Shown: positions 44,688 to 55,168, numbered from the stretch's first letter. The stretch is 64,000 bases of DNA from UBA6115 sp050953005 (GCA_050953005.1 JBMNLV010000013.1:104501-168500), one strand, 5' to 3'. Made by a program: numbers and translations. The notes: generated by a model not told the origin, from the letters alone.

Positions 44688-44834
44688 GTCAGGCGCCACC
44701 TTTCGGCTGTATATTCATGCGTATGCTATGAAAAAGCAAGGTTCATGTCAACAGTATTGAGGCTCTTTTATGCACAGCAGGTTTTGGCTGGCGGCTTTTG
44801 GGTCTTCATAATTTAATATCCCGTGCATAGCGAA

Positions 44835-44870
44835 TGAAAAGCGGCCGGGGCTTTTATCTGCTCCGGCCGT
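44835..44870 (-). terminator. terminator of the sigma/partner operon
   Basis: CGGCCGGGGC/GCTCCGGCCG stem (one mismatch), followed on the minus strand by CTTTTC. Confidence 0.7.
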
Positions 44871-44885
44871 GACAACATTTGATGC

Positions 44886-46100
44886 TTATTTCAGGTCAAA
44901 CCTGTACATTTCTCCCCCGTCGGAGGAAATAACCAGTGTATCCGGGAAGGATTTTAGACCGGGCATGTCAAAATACCATTGTACTGCGCAATGCCCGTTC
45001 GTCTCAGTTGCAAACCCGGTATTCTCTTCCAGATAGTCCATATTGCTGTAAACAACGGAATTGCCGTTGTCATCCGTCAGGTAGAGTGAACCATACTTTT
45101 CTGCAAGCATTTCCGCCGAATCCATTGAATTGTCTGTCGGGAAAAGGGTCAGCGATATACTCGTTGTCAACGGGGAAATACGCAGTCGATTAATGCGCAA
45201 TGTTCCATTCGCGAGCGAGATATCCTCTTTTGGTGCGTATTCGTAATCACCGGAGGCTGCATCAAAGGAGAAACGGATCACGATTTGCGCGGTCTCACTC
45301 AGCGTTTCAGGATTGTCCGGAATCCCATTATAAGTGACAGTATAGCCTTCTTTTGCCCATTCATCTGCGTTCCGGTGCTCTGTATCCGAAACAATGACGT
45401 TTTCCATAGCGGCAAAAGCTGCACGCCTATCTGCCAGTTCTGCGAGATACGCTTCGTCAGTATCTTCCTTATCGGCATCTTCAATAAAGACGATGCCGAT
45501 ATTCGGACGCTCAACAACAAATGTCATTTCACAGTCTGTCTTGCCGCTCAACGCAACGCCGCATGCCTGTAGCATGCAGGAAACGGGGTTTCGGTCGACA
45601 GGCAACTCATCAAGGCGCGGGTCGGGAACCAGTTTCCTGCTTTCCTCCGATGCGCTGCAATACTCCACCCATACTTCTGTATCGTTGAGTTTCAGTGAAC
45701 GCAGCCAGATATACGCGGCTTGCGCGGGCTGTCCGTTTTCCACTTCAAAATCGACAGCCAGCTTTTCGCCATCATATATCAAGCCTTTTACATTTACATT
45801 CAGGTGGTCACCAGCATCGGACGCCTTCACCGGCGTATACATCTGCGAAAGCTCCTCTGTTGCTTTCTCTTTACCGAGCAATTGCCGGAAGAGACTTCCT
45901 CCTCCGACGGCAAAAACTGTCACGGTAACCAAAATCAAAGCGATTGCTGCAATTGTTCCGGCAGATATTTTTCTCTTCATTATTGGGTTCCTTTCGGCTT
46001 TGTAAATCATCCGGCTGACGTTCAGCGGATCCGCTTCAAGACCTGACAAGCGGGTGTTAACTGCACGTTTTATTTCATTCCTGATATACGTATCATTCAT
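44886..46100 (-). CDS. membrane-anchored partner of ECF sigma factor (DUF4179-like, putative anti-sigma)
   Basis: 404 residues; the ATG at 46100 (MNDTYIRNEI) lies inside the end of the sigma gene (8-bp overlap) behind GAGGG. A cytoplasmic N-terminus (about 40 residues) is followed by one membrane helix (about 45-65: ISAGTIAAIALILVTVTVFA) and a roughly 330-residue extracellular beta-rich domain. The arrangement is that of membrane anti-sigma factors, and DUF4179/DUF5643-type proteins occupy this position in many Firmicutes. No zinc HxxxCxxC motif is present. Role inferred from overlap and topology. Confidence 0.75.
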   Translation of the reverse strand: MNDTYIRNEIKRAVNTRLSGLEADPLNVSRMIYKAERNPIMKRKISAGTIAAIALILVTVTVFAVGGGSLFRQLLGKEKATEELSQMYTPVKASDAGDHLNVNVKGLIYDGEKLAVDFEVENGQPAQAAYIWLRSLKLNDTEVWVEYCSASEESRKLVPDPRLDELPVDRNPVSCMLQACGVALSGKTDCEMTFVVERPNIGIVFIEDADKEDTDEAYLAELADRRAAFAAMENVIVSDTEHRNADEWAKEGYTVTYNGIPDNPETLSETAQIVIRFSFDAASGDYEYAPKEDISLANGTLRINRLRISPLTTSISLTLFPTDNSMDSAEMLAEKYGSLYLTDDNGNSVVYSNMDYLEENTGFATETNGHCAVQWYFDMPGLKSFPDTLVISSDGGEMYRFDLK

Positions 46101-46611
46101 CCTTTTCACCCTCTTTCAACACATCCCGCAGTATGTTGCGCGCCTTGCTCAGCCGCCTGGAAACAGCAGACTTTGTACATCCAAGCGCTTTTCCCACATC
46201 TTCTGTATTCATGTCCTGATAATAGTACAGGATAATCGCCTCGCGCAGTTGCCGCGGGAGCTTCATGACCTGCAGCAGCAGTTCTTCATCATCATCTCTG
46301 AATGGTACTGAAGCCTCCGGCAACATATCCGGGGTGATGCGACGATCAGTATGTTTAAACCATCCCCCACGCTGCATATCGCGGCAGGTATTGACAGCGA
46401 TCTTCATCAGCCATGTCTTGATGCTGCTTGCCCCACGGAAAGCAGTCAAATTACGGTAAACTTTGATCCAGGTTTCTTGAACTGCGTCTTCCGCCAGAGC
46501 GGGGTCATCCAGCAGAACACAACAAGTGCGGAGCATGTTTGTCTGGTACGTTTCTACCAAACTTGAGAATTCTTCCGGTCCGATCATGCCAGGGCCCTTG
46601 ACATCGGACAT
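46093..46611 (-). CDS. ECF-family RNA polymerase sigma factor
   Basis: 172 residues; the start at 46611 (MSDVKGPG) follows GAAGGAGG. Region 2: LVETYQTNMLRTCCVLLDDP and AEDAVQETWIKVYRNL. Region 4: LPRQLREAIILYYYQDMNTE and VGKALGCTKSAVSRRLSKAR. It has no 1.1 or 3 regions, as usual for ECF. It overlaps the anti-sigma-like gene and is preceded by an ECF-type promoter, so it is probably autoregulated in response to an envelope signal. Confidence 0.95.
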   Translation of the reverse strand: MSDVKGPGMIGPEEFSSLVETYQTNMLRTCCVLLDDPALAEDAVQETWIKVYRNLTAFRGASSIKTWLMKIAVNTCRDMQRGGWFKHTDRRITPDMLPEASVPFRDDDEELLLQVMKLPRQLREAIILYYYQDMNTEDVGKALGCTKSAVSRRLSKARNILRDVLKEGEKDE

Positions 46612-46634
46612 ACACTCCACCTCCTTCACTTATA

Positions 46635-46662
46635 TAGACGAATGTATGCTGGAATTGTTGCG
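46635..46662 (-). promoter_or_regulatory. ECF-type (SigM-like) promoter
   Basis: Minus strand: CGCAAC (46657-46662), 16-bp spacer, CGTCTA (46635-46640), close to the TGCAAC-N16-CGTC pattern of Bacillus SigM/SigX-type promoters. The leader to the start codon is short. Confidence 0.65.
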
Positions 46663-46741
46663 CTGGGATATGCTTTTTCAATTTAGCTTTGCAAAAGAAG
46701 CTTCTTCCCTGATTAGCAATTAAAGGCCGCTATGCCGCGCC

Positions 46742-46783
46742 AAAAGGAACAGGCAGCCTGACCATTGTGAGGCTGCCCGTTCC
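46742..46783 (-). terminator. terminator of the malEFGK operon
   Basis: GGAAC-A-GGCAGCCT pairs with AGGCTGCC-C-GTTCC; followed on the minus strand by TTTTGG. Confidence 0.75.
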
Positions 46784-46818
46784 TGTAAAGACGATTTGAT
46801 TCTTTCCGTGAAACCCGT

Positions 46819-47949
<1,131 letters not shown>

Positions 47950-47961
47950 GGGTACTCCTCC

Positions 47962-48903
47962 TCAACCTTTGACGGCGCCGCCGGTCACGCCCTCAACATA
48001 ATAGCGTTGCAACATGAAAAACAGGATGGTGATGGGGATGGCCACCAGCACCCCGCCCGCGCAGAAGCGCGTGAAATAGCCCTGGAAGTCCATGGTGTTG
48101 ACCCAGCGGTACAAGCCGACGGCCACGTTGTAGCTGTCCGACTTGCCAAAGGCCACATAGGAGGCGAAGACGTAGTCCCCCCAGGGGGCCATGAAGCCCA
48201 TCATGATGGTGTAGATGACAATGGGCTTTGACAGGGGCATGATGATGCGGCGGAACACGTAAAAGCGCGTCGCGCCGTCAATGCGGGCCGACTCGTCCAG
48301 GCTTTTGGGGATGGTGTCGAAAAAACCCTTGGAGATGTAATAGCCCATGCCTGAGGAAGCCACATAGATGAGAATCAGCCCCGGGATGGCGCCCTCCTGG
48401 GTCAGCCCGAACTGCTTGAGCAGGAAGTACAGCGCGATCATTGTCAAAAAGCCGGGGAACATGCCCAGGATGAGGATGATGTTCATGATCATGCGGCGGC
48501 CCTTGAAGCGCATGCGGGAGAGCGCGTAGCTCACCGAGAGCACCATGCCGGTTTGCAGCACCGAGCAAAACAGCGCGATGATCAGCGTGTTGGAGTACCA
48601 TTTCAGGTATTGGCCGTCCTCAAACAGGTAGCGGTAATTGTCCAGGGAGAAGGCCTTGGGGATCAGGTAGTTGACCATGCCGCCGTTTTCCGTCAGGTAG
48701 GACCGGAAGGACTGCAGCACCAGGAAGACGAAGGGCGCCAGCCAGATGACGCTGATGATGGTCAGCGTGATGTAAATGGCGCGGTTGGCGCGGCGCTCCC
48801 GCCCTTTTTTGCTGCGCAGCTTGGGCTGCTTGACCTCCCGGATGACGCCGGCCTCGTGGTCGATGTAGGTTTCGACTTCCGGTATTTGCTGTTTGTTTGC
48901 CAT
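47962..48903 (-). CDS. malG: maltodextrin ABC transporter permease MalG
   Basis: 313 residues. The start overlaps the malF stop by one base. Cytoplasmic N-terminus of about 40 residues, six membrane segments (first: ITLTIISVIWLAPFVFLVLQ), EAA loop SLDESARIDGATRFYVFRRI, C-terminal RYYVEGVTGGAVKG as in MalG proteins. Works with MalF, MalE and the ATPase. Confidence 0.92.
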   Translation of the reverse strand: MANKQQIPEVETYIDHEAGVIREVKQPKLRSKKGRERRANRAIYITLTIISVIWLAPFVFLVLQSFRSYLTENGGMVNYLIPKAFSLDNYRYLFEDGQYLKWYSNTLIIALFCSVLQTGMVLSVSYALSRMRFKGRRMIMNIILILGMFPGFLTMIALYFLLKQFGLTQEGAIPGLILIYVASSGMGYYISKGFFDTIPKSLDESARIDGATRFYVFRRIIMPLSKPIVIYTIMMGFMAPWGDYVFASYVAFGKSDSYNVAVGLYRWVNTMDFQGYFTRFCAGGVLVAIPITILFFMLQRYYVEGVTGGAVKG

Positions 48904-50384
48904 TACTGGAAATCCTCCTCATTCTTGACCGACGGGATGGCGTTGTAGACCACCACGTTGATGACCGCCGTCACCACGAACACGATGATGCCGATGACGG
49001 CAGCCATTTTGTAGTCGGTGTTGTTGACGGTCATCTTGTACAGCCAGGTAATCAGCAAATCGGTATACCCGGCGTTGCCGCTCAGCTCCAGGGACATGGG
49101 CCCGCCGCCGGAGAGCAGGAAGATGACGTTGAAGTTGTTGATGTTGCCGATAAAGCTGGTCAGCAGGTAGGGCCCGGTCACAAACAGCATGTAGGGCAGG
49201 GTGATCTTGCCGTACATCTGCACGGCGTTGGCGCCGTCGATGCGCGCGGACTCATACAGGTCCGCCGGGATATTCATCAGGATGCCCGTCGCGATCAGCA
49301 TCATGTAGGGGATGCCGATCCAGATGTTGATGACGATGATGGTGACCCGCGCCCAGACCGGGTCCTGCCAGAAGGGCAGGGGTTTTGAAATCCAGCCCCA
49401 TTGCATCAGATAGCTGTTGATGATACCATCGGCCGCGAACATCTTGGACACATACAGCAGGCTGACAAACTGCGGGATGGCGATGGTCATCACCAGGATG
49501 GTGCGCCACATCTTCTTGAGCCTGATGCCCTTTTTGTTGATCATGATGGCTACCAGCATCCCCAGGAAATAGTTGAGGAAGGTGGCGAAAAAGGCCCAGA
49601 TCAGCGTCCACAGCAGCACCTGGGAGAAGGTGGAGCCGTAGTTGGCGCTGCCGGCGGAGAACATCGTGCGGAAATTGGCGAGCCCCACCCAGGTAAACAG
49701 CTTGCCCGGGGGCTGGTGGGTGTAGTCATAATTGGTGAAGGCCACCAAAATCATAAAGACGATGGGCACGACGGTGAACATGAAGATGCCCAGGGTGGGC
49801 AGGGCCAGCAGGGTCTTGTGGAACTGGTTGTCCGCCAGCGCCGCCACGTCCTGTTTGCCGGACTTGAGCTTTTTGCCGGATTTGAGGATCCGCTCGGCGA
49901 TCTTGTTCTGCCGCACATTGGCGCGCCAGGTGTACAGGAAGGCCAGCACAAAAAACAGCGTCAGCACCCCATACAGCAAAATCAGGAAGCTGTTGTCGCC
50001 ATAGACTGTCCTGCGGCCCACGCGGGTGGTCTCCACATCGCCCAGGGTTCCCCACTTGGCCAGGTAGGCGCCGCCGAAGAACAGCATGTACAGCAGGAAA
50101 ACCACCTGGAAGAGAAAAAAGAGCAAACCCCGCAGCACCTGCCCGCGCGCGATGGAGCCAAAGCCCATGATGAAGTAACTGGTTTTGGTTTTCCAGTCGC
50201 CATGGATGAAGGTGGTTGCCAGGTCGGCAAGGTCCCTTCCGATGCCCATCAAAATGCGCGCGATGGCCAGCGCCAGGGACTTGCCCCCCCGCGCCAGCCT
50301 GCCGGGCAGCTGCCTGACGGAGCGGGAAAGCCTGTGTAGGAAGCGCTGCCCCTTGCTGAGGCTGAGGTAATGCAAATCCGCCAT
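48903..50384 (-). CDS. malF: maltodextrin ABC transporter permease MalF
   Basis: 493 residues, long as usual for MalF. A cytoplasmic N-terminal part, then eight or so membrane segments, EAA loop LYESARIDGANAVQMYGKI, and the periplasmic-loop-like GNAGYTDLLITWLYKM near the C-terminus. An N-terminal helix pair (about residues 70-115) is extra to the basic six-helix core. It lies 90 bp after malE, behind a hairpin that may lower its expression. Confidence 0.92.
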   Translation of the reverse strand: MADLHYLSLSKGQRFLHRLSRSVRQLPGRLARGGKSLALAIARILMGIGRDLADLATTFIHGDWKTKTSYFIMGFGSIARGQVLRGLLFFLFQVVFLLYMLFFGGAYLAKWGTLGDVETTRVGRRTVYGDNSFLILLYGVLTLFFVLAFLYTWRANVRQNKIAERILKSGKKLKSGKQDVAALADNQFHKTLLALPTLGIFMFTVVPIVFMILVAFTNYDYTHQPPGKLFTWVGLANFRTMFSAGSANYGSTFSQVLLWTLIWAFFATFLNYFLGMLVAIMINKKGIRLKKMWRTILVMTIAIPQFVSLLYVSKMFAADGIINSYLMQWGWISKPLPFWQDPVWARVTIIVINIWIGIPYMMLIATGILMNIPADLYESARIDGANAVQMYGKITLPYMLFVTGPYLLTSFIGNINNFNVIFLLSGGGPMSLELSGNAGYTDLLITWLYKMTVNNTDYKMAAVIGIIVFVVTAVINVVVYNAIPSVKNEEDFQ

Positions 50385-50428
50385 GCCATCACCAACCTAT
50401 TCCGTGTTGTTTGATCCGTGTAAATAGT

Positions 50429-50465
50429 AAAAAGACAGGCCGGGGGCCGAAGCCCCCAGCCTGTG
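50429..50465 (-). terminator. intra-operon terminator between malE and malF
   Basis: CAGGC-TGGGGGC / GCCCCC-GGCCTG hairpin with a TTCG loop, followed on the minus strand by TCTTTTTACT. It is placed as in many operons where the binding protein is made in excess over the permeases. Confidence 0.75.
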
Positions 50466-50474
50466 CAGAAGAGA

Positions 50475-51698
50475 TTATTGCGGGTTCACCAGGCTGATGA
50501 GGTTGTTCTGGAACTTGGTCAGCACCTCCAGCAATTGTTCGTCTGTGTAATCGTTGAACTTGCCGGCGATGATGTCATCGCCCAGCCCGGTCGCGGCGTC
50601 CCAGTAGTCTTGCGGGTACTGGCCCTGGCCCAGGGCGAAGTTGAGCTGTTCAGCCAGCGCGGAGAGCACGAAGTCTGACTTGACAGCCTCGGACTGCTGC
50701 ACCTTCAGGTTGGAGGGGCCCCAGCCGGATTGCTCAAAGCGCGCCATCTGGACTTCTTCACCGGCCAAATACAGCGCCAGCGCGTCCACGGCGGCCAGCT
50801 TGGCATCATCCACCTGGGGCTTGACGCCCAGCATCTTGAAGCCGCCAAAGCCGGAGAGCTGGTAGGTGGCGCCGTCCACGGTGAAGGTGGGCAGCTTGGT
50901 GGCAGCGTAGTTTTCGCCAAACTCGGCGCTGATGGCATCCCTGTTCCAGGTGCCCACAACGATGGCGGCATAGTTGGATGCGGAAGGCGCATCAGAGCCG
51001 TTGACAAAGGCCGGGTGCTTGGCCAGGTTGATCAAGCCCTTGAGCGCGGCTACGCCCTCGGGGCTGGCATAGTTGATGTTGGCCTTGACCAGGTTGCCTG
51101 CATTGTCCACATCATAGGTGACGGTGGCGCCGGTGCCGAAGAAGAACGCGGGCTGGTACCATCCGTTGTTGATCTGGAAGTACACCTTCTTGCCCGCTGC
51201 GTTGGCCTGGTCCAGCACGCCTTCCAGGGTGGAGGGGTCGGTGATGACGGACTTGTCATAGTTGAGGAAATAGCCGTTGTCAGAGGTCATCGGATAGGCG
51301 TATACGACATCGCCCAGGGTGACCGCGGCCACGGAGCCGCCGTCGTTCTCGGCCTTGACGATCTCGGCGTTCTCGGGGGAGAGTTCCACCAGCGCGCCGG
51401 CGGCCACCAGGCGGGCCAGCTGGTCCTGCGCGAAACCGAAGATGTCCGCGCCGCCTTCGACGTCGGTAATCATGTTGGTGGCGGAATCGCCCTCGCCAAC
51501 GGCTTCGATCAGCACGTTCATATTGGCGTACTCGGGATGGGCGGCCTTGAATTCCTCAGCCTTGGCCCTGGTCAGTTCCACCATGTTGTCGGCAACCCAG
51601 ATTTTGACATCGCCGGAGAAGCCTTCAGCGCTGGCGGTCATGCCGAACAGGGACAGCATGAGCGCCAGGGACAGAACAAGTGCGAAGATTTTCTTCAT
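50475..51698 (-). CDS. malE: maltose/maltodextrin-binding protein MalE
   Basis: 407 residues. Signal peptide 1-24 (MLSLFGMTASAEG); no lipobox Cys. MalE-like strands: VKIWVADNMVELTRAKAEEF, GADIFGFAQDQLARLVAAGA, AVTLGDVVYAYPMTSDNGYF, LNYDKSVITDP. It captures maltose/maltodextrins outside the cell for MalFGK. First gene of the mal operon with its own promoter. Confidence 0.92.
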   Translation of the reverse strand: MKKIFALVLSLALMLSLFGMTASAEGFSGDVKIWVADNMVELTRAKAEEFKAAHPEYANMNVLIEAVGEGDSATNMITDVEGGADIFGFAQDQLARLVAAGALVELSPENAEIVKAENDGGSVAAVTLGDVVYAYPMTSDNGYFLNYDKSVITDPSTLEGVLDQANAAGKKVYFQINNGWYQPAFFFGTGATVTYDVDNAGNLVKANINYASPEGVAALKGLINLAKHPAFVNGSDAPSASNYAAIVVGTWNRDAISAEFGENYAATKLPTFTVDGATYQLSGFGGFKMLGVKPQVDDAKLAAVDALALYLAGEEVQMARFEQSGWGPSNLKVQQSEAVKSDFVLSALAEQLNFALGQGQYPQDYWDAATGLGDDIIAGKFNDYTDEQLLEVLTKFQNNLISLVNPQ

Positions 51699-51774
51699 AG
51701 GGAGTCCTCCTTATATTGAGTGTTGCGCACTCCTTGTTTTTTTGTGCAGGACAGGTACCTGTCACAATAGTTTA

Positions 51775-51803
51775 ATTATAAACTGATGGATCCGTTTTGT
51801 CCA
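51775..51803 (-). promoter_or_regulatory. promoter of the mal operon
   Basis: Minus strand: TGGACA (51798-51803), 17-bp spacer, TATAAT (51775-51780). Confidence 0.7.
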
Positions 51804-51849
51804 TCATTCAGCAAAAATAATTTTGCGGTTTTCCCTTATGCCATCTGCA

Positions 51850-51863
51850 TGGTAACGTTTTCA
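51850..51863. promoter_or_regulatory. cre-like LacI/CcpA operator near malE
   Basis: TGGTAACGTTTTCA differs from TGNAANCGNTTNCA at one position. It lies about 45 bp upstream of the -35 box of malE and overlaps the stop codon of the GH13 gene. Confidence 0.5.
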
Positions 51864-53375
51864 GTCCACAGGCCTTAAATAGGCGATTCCGTAAGGCGCC
51901 AGCCTGACCAGCGTGTCCTGGCCGTCGGCTGTAACGGTGGTGGCTGCTTCGCCCACATCCAGCACGTGCAGCGCCCTTAGGCGCGCGCTCAGGCGCAGGT
52001 CCCGGGACGCCTTGGGGGAGAAGTTGACGGCGATCCAAACGGCGCGCCCCAGATATTGCCGGATAATAACGCAGGTATCGTCGGTCACCTGATGCGCCTC
52101 AGCCCGGCCCAGGGCCGCTTCAGGCAGGTCCAGGCGCTGGGTGTTCAGCGTTTTGATGTAGTTGAGGATGGAAAACGGGTCCGCTTGCTGGGCAGCCACG
52201 TCGGGGTAGGGGTATTCCTCCTTGGTGACCCCCGGGGGCGGGCTGGTGATGTCGCCCGGCGCCCAGGGCATGCCCAGCCGCTTGTTTGGATCCGCGCCCG
52301 CGCCTGCCATACCCACTTCCTCGCCGTAATAGGTAAAGGTGTATCCGCCCAGGAGCGACAGCAGCGCGTGCGCGAACTTGACGCGCTCCGGCGCCTGGCG
52401 GCCCTGCACCAGGCCCACCGTGCGCCCGGTGTCGTGGTTGCTCAGAAAGGGGGTCAAAATGCCCTCCGGGATGGCGGACTGCAGGCGCTGGAGGTGGTTG
52501 ATGAAGGTTTGCGCCGGCTTCCTGGCGCGCAGGGTGGCGGCGATGTAGCCCTCGGCCTGGGAAGCCGGGAAAAGGAAGAAGCTGTCAACGCCGCTTTCAT
52601 AGTAGCGGGCAATGGTGGGCAGGCCGGCCCAGCACTCGCCCACCAGGAAGCTGCCCGGCTTGAGCGCCTCGCAGGTTTCCTTCAAAAAGCGCAGGAAGGC
52701 GATGTTCCTGTCATCGTCCCCGGTGTAAAAGCTGGTGACCGCGTCCAGGCGGAAGCCGTCCACGCCCACATCGTTGAGCCAGAAACTCAGGATGCTGACG
52801 ATCTCCGCGCGCAGGGAGGCGTTGTCCACGTTCAGGTCCGGCATGCCCCCGCCCTGGAACTGCTCCTCATAATACCAGTCGGTGCCCGGCAGCCTGACAT
52901 CATTTTTGCCGGGCTCCCGGGTGAAATGATACCAGTCCACACGCGGATGCTCCGCCCGCCCGTCGCGAAGCGCCTGAGCCGCTTCCAGAAACCACGGGTG
53001 CTGCGTGGAGGAATGGTTCAGCGGCAGATCAATGATCAGCCGCATGCCGCGTTCCCGGCAGGCCGTCACCAGGGCGCGGGCGTCCTCCAGCGTGCCGTAC
53101 TGCGGGTCGATGCCGTAATAATCCGTCACGTCATACTTGTGGTAGCTGGGGCTGGGCATGACCGGCATCAGCCACAGGGCGGTAAAACCCAGGCCGCGGA
53201 TATAGTCCAGCTTCTGGATCAGACCGGGCAGATCCCCGATGCCGTCGCCGTTGGAATCCTTGAAGGAGTATACAAAGACCTCATACCAGTTGTAGGCTTC
53301 CTGAGGCTGGGCAGCGGCCGGGACGCTGCCCAGCAGGGTCAGGGCCAGTATCAGGCAAAGAATGGTTTTTTTCAT
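51861..53375 (-). CDS. secreted GH13 alpha-amylase-family enzyme
   Basis: 504 residues. Signal peptide 1-22. (beta/alpha)8 barrel with the four GH13 regions: DLPLNHSS (I), DGFRLDAVTSF with the nucleophile Asp (II), FLVGECWAG with the acid/base Glu (III), FLSNHDTGR with the stabilising Asp (IV). C-terminal beta domain from about residue 420. It hydrolyses alpha-1,4 glucans outside the cell and feeds MalE; a neopullulanase or oligo-glucosidase specificity cannot be excluded. Divergent from malQ. Confidence 0.94.
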   Translation of the reverse strand: MKKTILCLILALTLLGSVPAAAQPQEAYNWYEVFVYSFKDSNGDGIGDLPGLIQKLDYIRGLGFTALWLMPVMPSPSYHKYDVTDYYGIDPQYGTLEDARALVTACRERGMRLIIDLPLNHSSTQHPWFLEAAQALRDGRAEHPRVDWYHFTREPGKNDVRLPGTDWYYEEQFQGGGMPDLNVDNASLRAEIVSILSFWLNDVGVDGFRLDAVTSFYTGDDDRNIAFLRFLKETCEALKPGSFLVGECWAGLPTIARYYESGVDSFFLFPASQAEGYIAATLRARKPAQTFINHLQRLQSAIPEGILTPFLSNHDTGRTVGLVQGRQAPERVKFAHALLSLLGGYTFTYYGEEVGMAGAGADPNKRLGMPWAPGDITSPPPGVTKEEYPYPDVAAQQADPFSILNYIKTLNTQRLDLPEAALGRAEAHQVTDDTCVIIRQYLGRAVWIAVNFSPKASRDLRLSARLRALHVLDVGEAATTVTADGQDTLVRLAPYGIAYLRPVD

Positions 53376-53456
53376 GCTTGCTCCTGTATGCGGTGTTGAT
53401 CGGCTCCATCATATCATCCTGCGGGCCGGGCAACAAGCGGACACCCGAAATGGCAA

Positions 53457-53486
53457 TTGTCCGCCAGGCCGGGTCTGTGCTATAAT
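53457..53486 (+). promoter_or_regulatory. promoter of malQ
   Basis: TTGTCC (53457-53462), 18-bp spacer, extended -10 TGCTATAAT (TATAAT at 53481-53486). Confidence 0.7.
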
Positions 53487-53550
53487 GCGCGCATTGTAAA
53501 ATTCCCGGCAGATCCCGGCCGCTGCCGGTTTTGTATGAAAGGAAGGTTCC

Positions 53551-55026
53551 ATGCGACAAAGTGGCGTTTTGCTTCATATTACCTCCCTGCCTTCCCCGGA
53601 GGGCATTGGCACCCTGGGGCGTGAGGCCAGGCAGTTCGTTGGTTTTCTCAGCCGGGCGGGCATGCGCGTTTGGCAGGTGCTGCCCATCTCGCCCACCGGC
53701 TACGCCGAGTCGCCCTACCAGTGCTTTTCCACCTACGCGGGCAACCCGCTGCTGATCGACCTGCGCACGCTCAAGCGCCGCGGCATCCTGACCACGCAGG
53801 AATTGCCCCCTGATGCCCCCCGGGAAGACCAGGTGAATTTTGCCGCCCTGATCCCCTGGAAAAACCGCATGCTCTCCCTGGCCTATGAGCAGTCCTATGC
53901 CCGGCTGGAGCGCAAGGTCAATGCTTTCCGCGAGGAAAACGCCCTGTGGATTGAGGATTTCGCGCTGTTCATGGCCATTAAGCAGCATTTTGGCGGCGGC
54001 TCCTGGCAGGACTGGCCGGATGATGAGATCCGGATGCGCCGCGCTGCCGCGCTGCGGCGCTACCGGGCGCTGCTGGAAAAGGACATCCAGCGCCAGGCGT
54101 TCATCCAGTACCTCTTTTTTGAGCAGTGGTTCGCGCTGAAGGCTTACGCCAATAAAAAGGGTATCAGCGTCTTTGGCGATATGCCCATCTATGTGGCCGA
54201 GGACTCCGCGGATGCCTGGGCCAATCCCGAGGTTTTCCAGCTGGACCGCGACCGCCGGCCGCTTGGCATCGCGGGCGTGCCGCCGGATTATTTCTCAGCC
54301 GACGGCCAGCGCTGGGGCAACCCGCTGTACGACTGGCCCTATTTGAAGCGCACCGGCTACCGCTGGTGGCTGGACCGCCTGGAGGCGATGGGGCGTATCT
54401 TTGACATCACGCGCGTGGACCACTTCATCGGCTTTGCCAATTATTACGCCGTGCCCGCCAAGGACAGCCACGCGCGCAACGGCACCTGGCATCCGGGCCC
54501 CGGCAAGTCGCTGTTTGACGTGGTCGCGCGCGAGCTGCCCGATATGCGTATTGTGGCGGAAGACCTGGGCGCGGTCAGCCCTCAGGTGCGCAAGCTGCTG
54601 GACGCCACCGGATACCCGGGCATGAAGGTGATGACTTTCGCCTTCTCCGGCGACGCCTTTAACGAGCATCTGCCCAAATACCACAAGGAAAACAACGTGG
54701 TCTACACCGGCACCCATGACAACAATACCCTGCTGGGCTGGTGGGCGCGCGCCTCCCATCAGGAGAAGCACAACACCCTGCTGGCGCTGGGCATCCGCCA
54801 TGATGAGGAGTTCACCCAGGCCTTCCTGCGCGGCACCCTGCAAAGCCGCGCCAGGATCGCCATCATCCCCATGCAGGACATCCTGCGCCTGGGCGAGTCC
54901 GCGCGCATGAACCTGCCGGGCACCGTCGGCGGCAACTGGCTGTGGCGCATGAAGCCGGGCGCGGCGACGGCCAAACTGGCTCTGTGGCTGAGGGCGCTCA
55001 ACGCGCAGGCCGGGCGCCTGGGCTGA
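53551..55026 (+). CDS. malQ: 4-alpha-glucanotransferase (amylomaltase)
   Basis: 491 residues; GAAAGGAAGG precedes the start. GH77 features: LPSPEGIGTLGREARQFV, LPISPTGYAESPYQCFSTYA, GDMPIYVAEDSADAW, DITRVDHFIGFANYYAVPA with the nucleophile Asp, IVAEDLGAVSPQVRKLL with the acid/base Glu, and YTGTHDNNTLLGWW. It rearranges imported maltodextrins in the cytoplasm. Transcribed away from the GH13 amylase and mal operon. Confidence 0.96.
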   Translation: MRQSGVLLHITSLPSPEGIGTLGREARQFVGFLSRAGMRVWQVLPISPTGYAESPYQCFSTYAGNPLLIDLRTLKRRGILTTQELPPDAPREDQVNFAALIPWKNRMLSLAYEQSYARLERKVNAFREENALWIEDFALFMAIKQHFGGGSWQDWPDDEIRMRRAAALRRYRALLEKDIQRQAFIQYLFFEQWFALKAYANKKGISVFGDMPIYVAEDSADAWANPEVFQLDRDRRPLGIAGVPPDYFSADGQRWGNPLYDWPYLKRTGYRWWLDRLEAMGRIFDITRVDHFIGFANYYAVPAKDSHARNGTWHPGPGKSLFDVVARELPDMRIVAEDLGAVSPQVRKLLDATGYPGMKVMTFAFSGDAFNEHLPKYHKENNVVYTGTHDNNTLLGWWARASHQEKHNTLLALGIRHDEEFTQAFLRGTLQSRARIAIIPMQDILRLGESARMNLPGTVGGNWLWRMKPGAATAKLALWLRALNAQAGRLG

Positions 55027-55059
55027 GGACGCGGTGACAAAGACCGGGAAGAGAAAGCA

Positions 55060-55090
55060 GGGAAGGGGGCTTTTGAAAAAGCCCCCTCCC
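55060..55090. terminator. long hairpin after malQ
   Basis: GGGAAGGGGGCTTTT pairs with AAAAGCCCCCTCCC. No T run follows on the plus strand, so it may act as a weak terminator or be a dispersed intergenic repeat. Confidence 0.4.
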
Positions 55091-55168
55091 TCGAACCCCC
55101 ACCCTGAAAACTTCAGTATTCATTTACTGTTCGAATTATAAATAATCCAAACCCTCCTTGAACAATTC

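Noticed and set aside
55060..55090. Strong Rho-independent terminator of malQ
   Set aside because: The stem is good but no T run follows on the plus strand, so it is listed only as a weak candidate.
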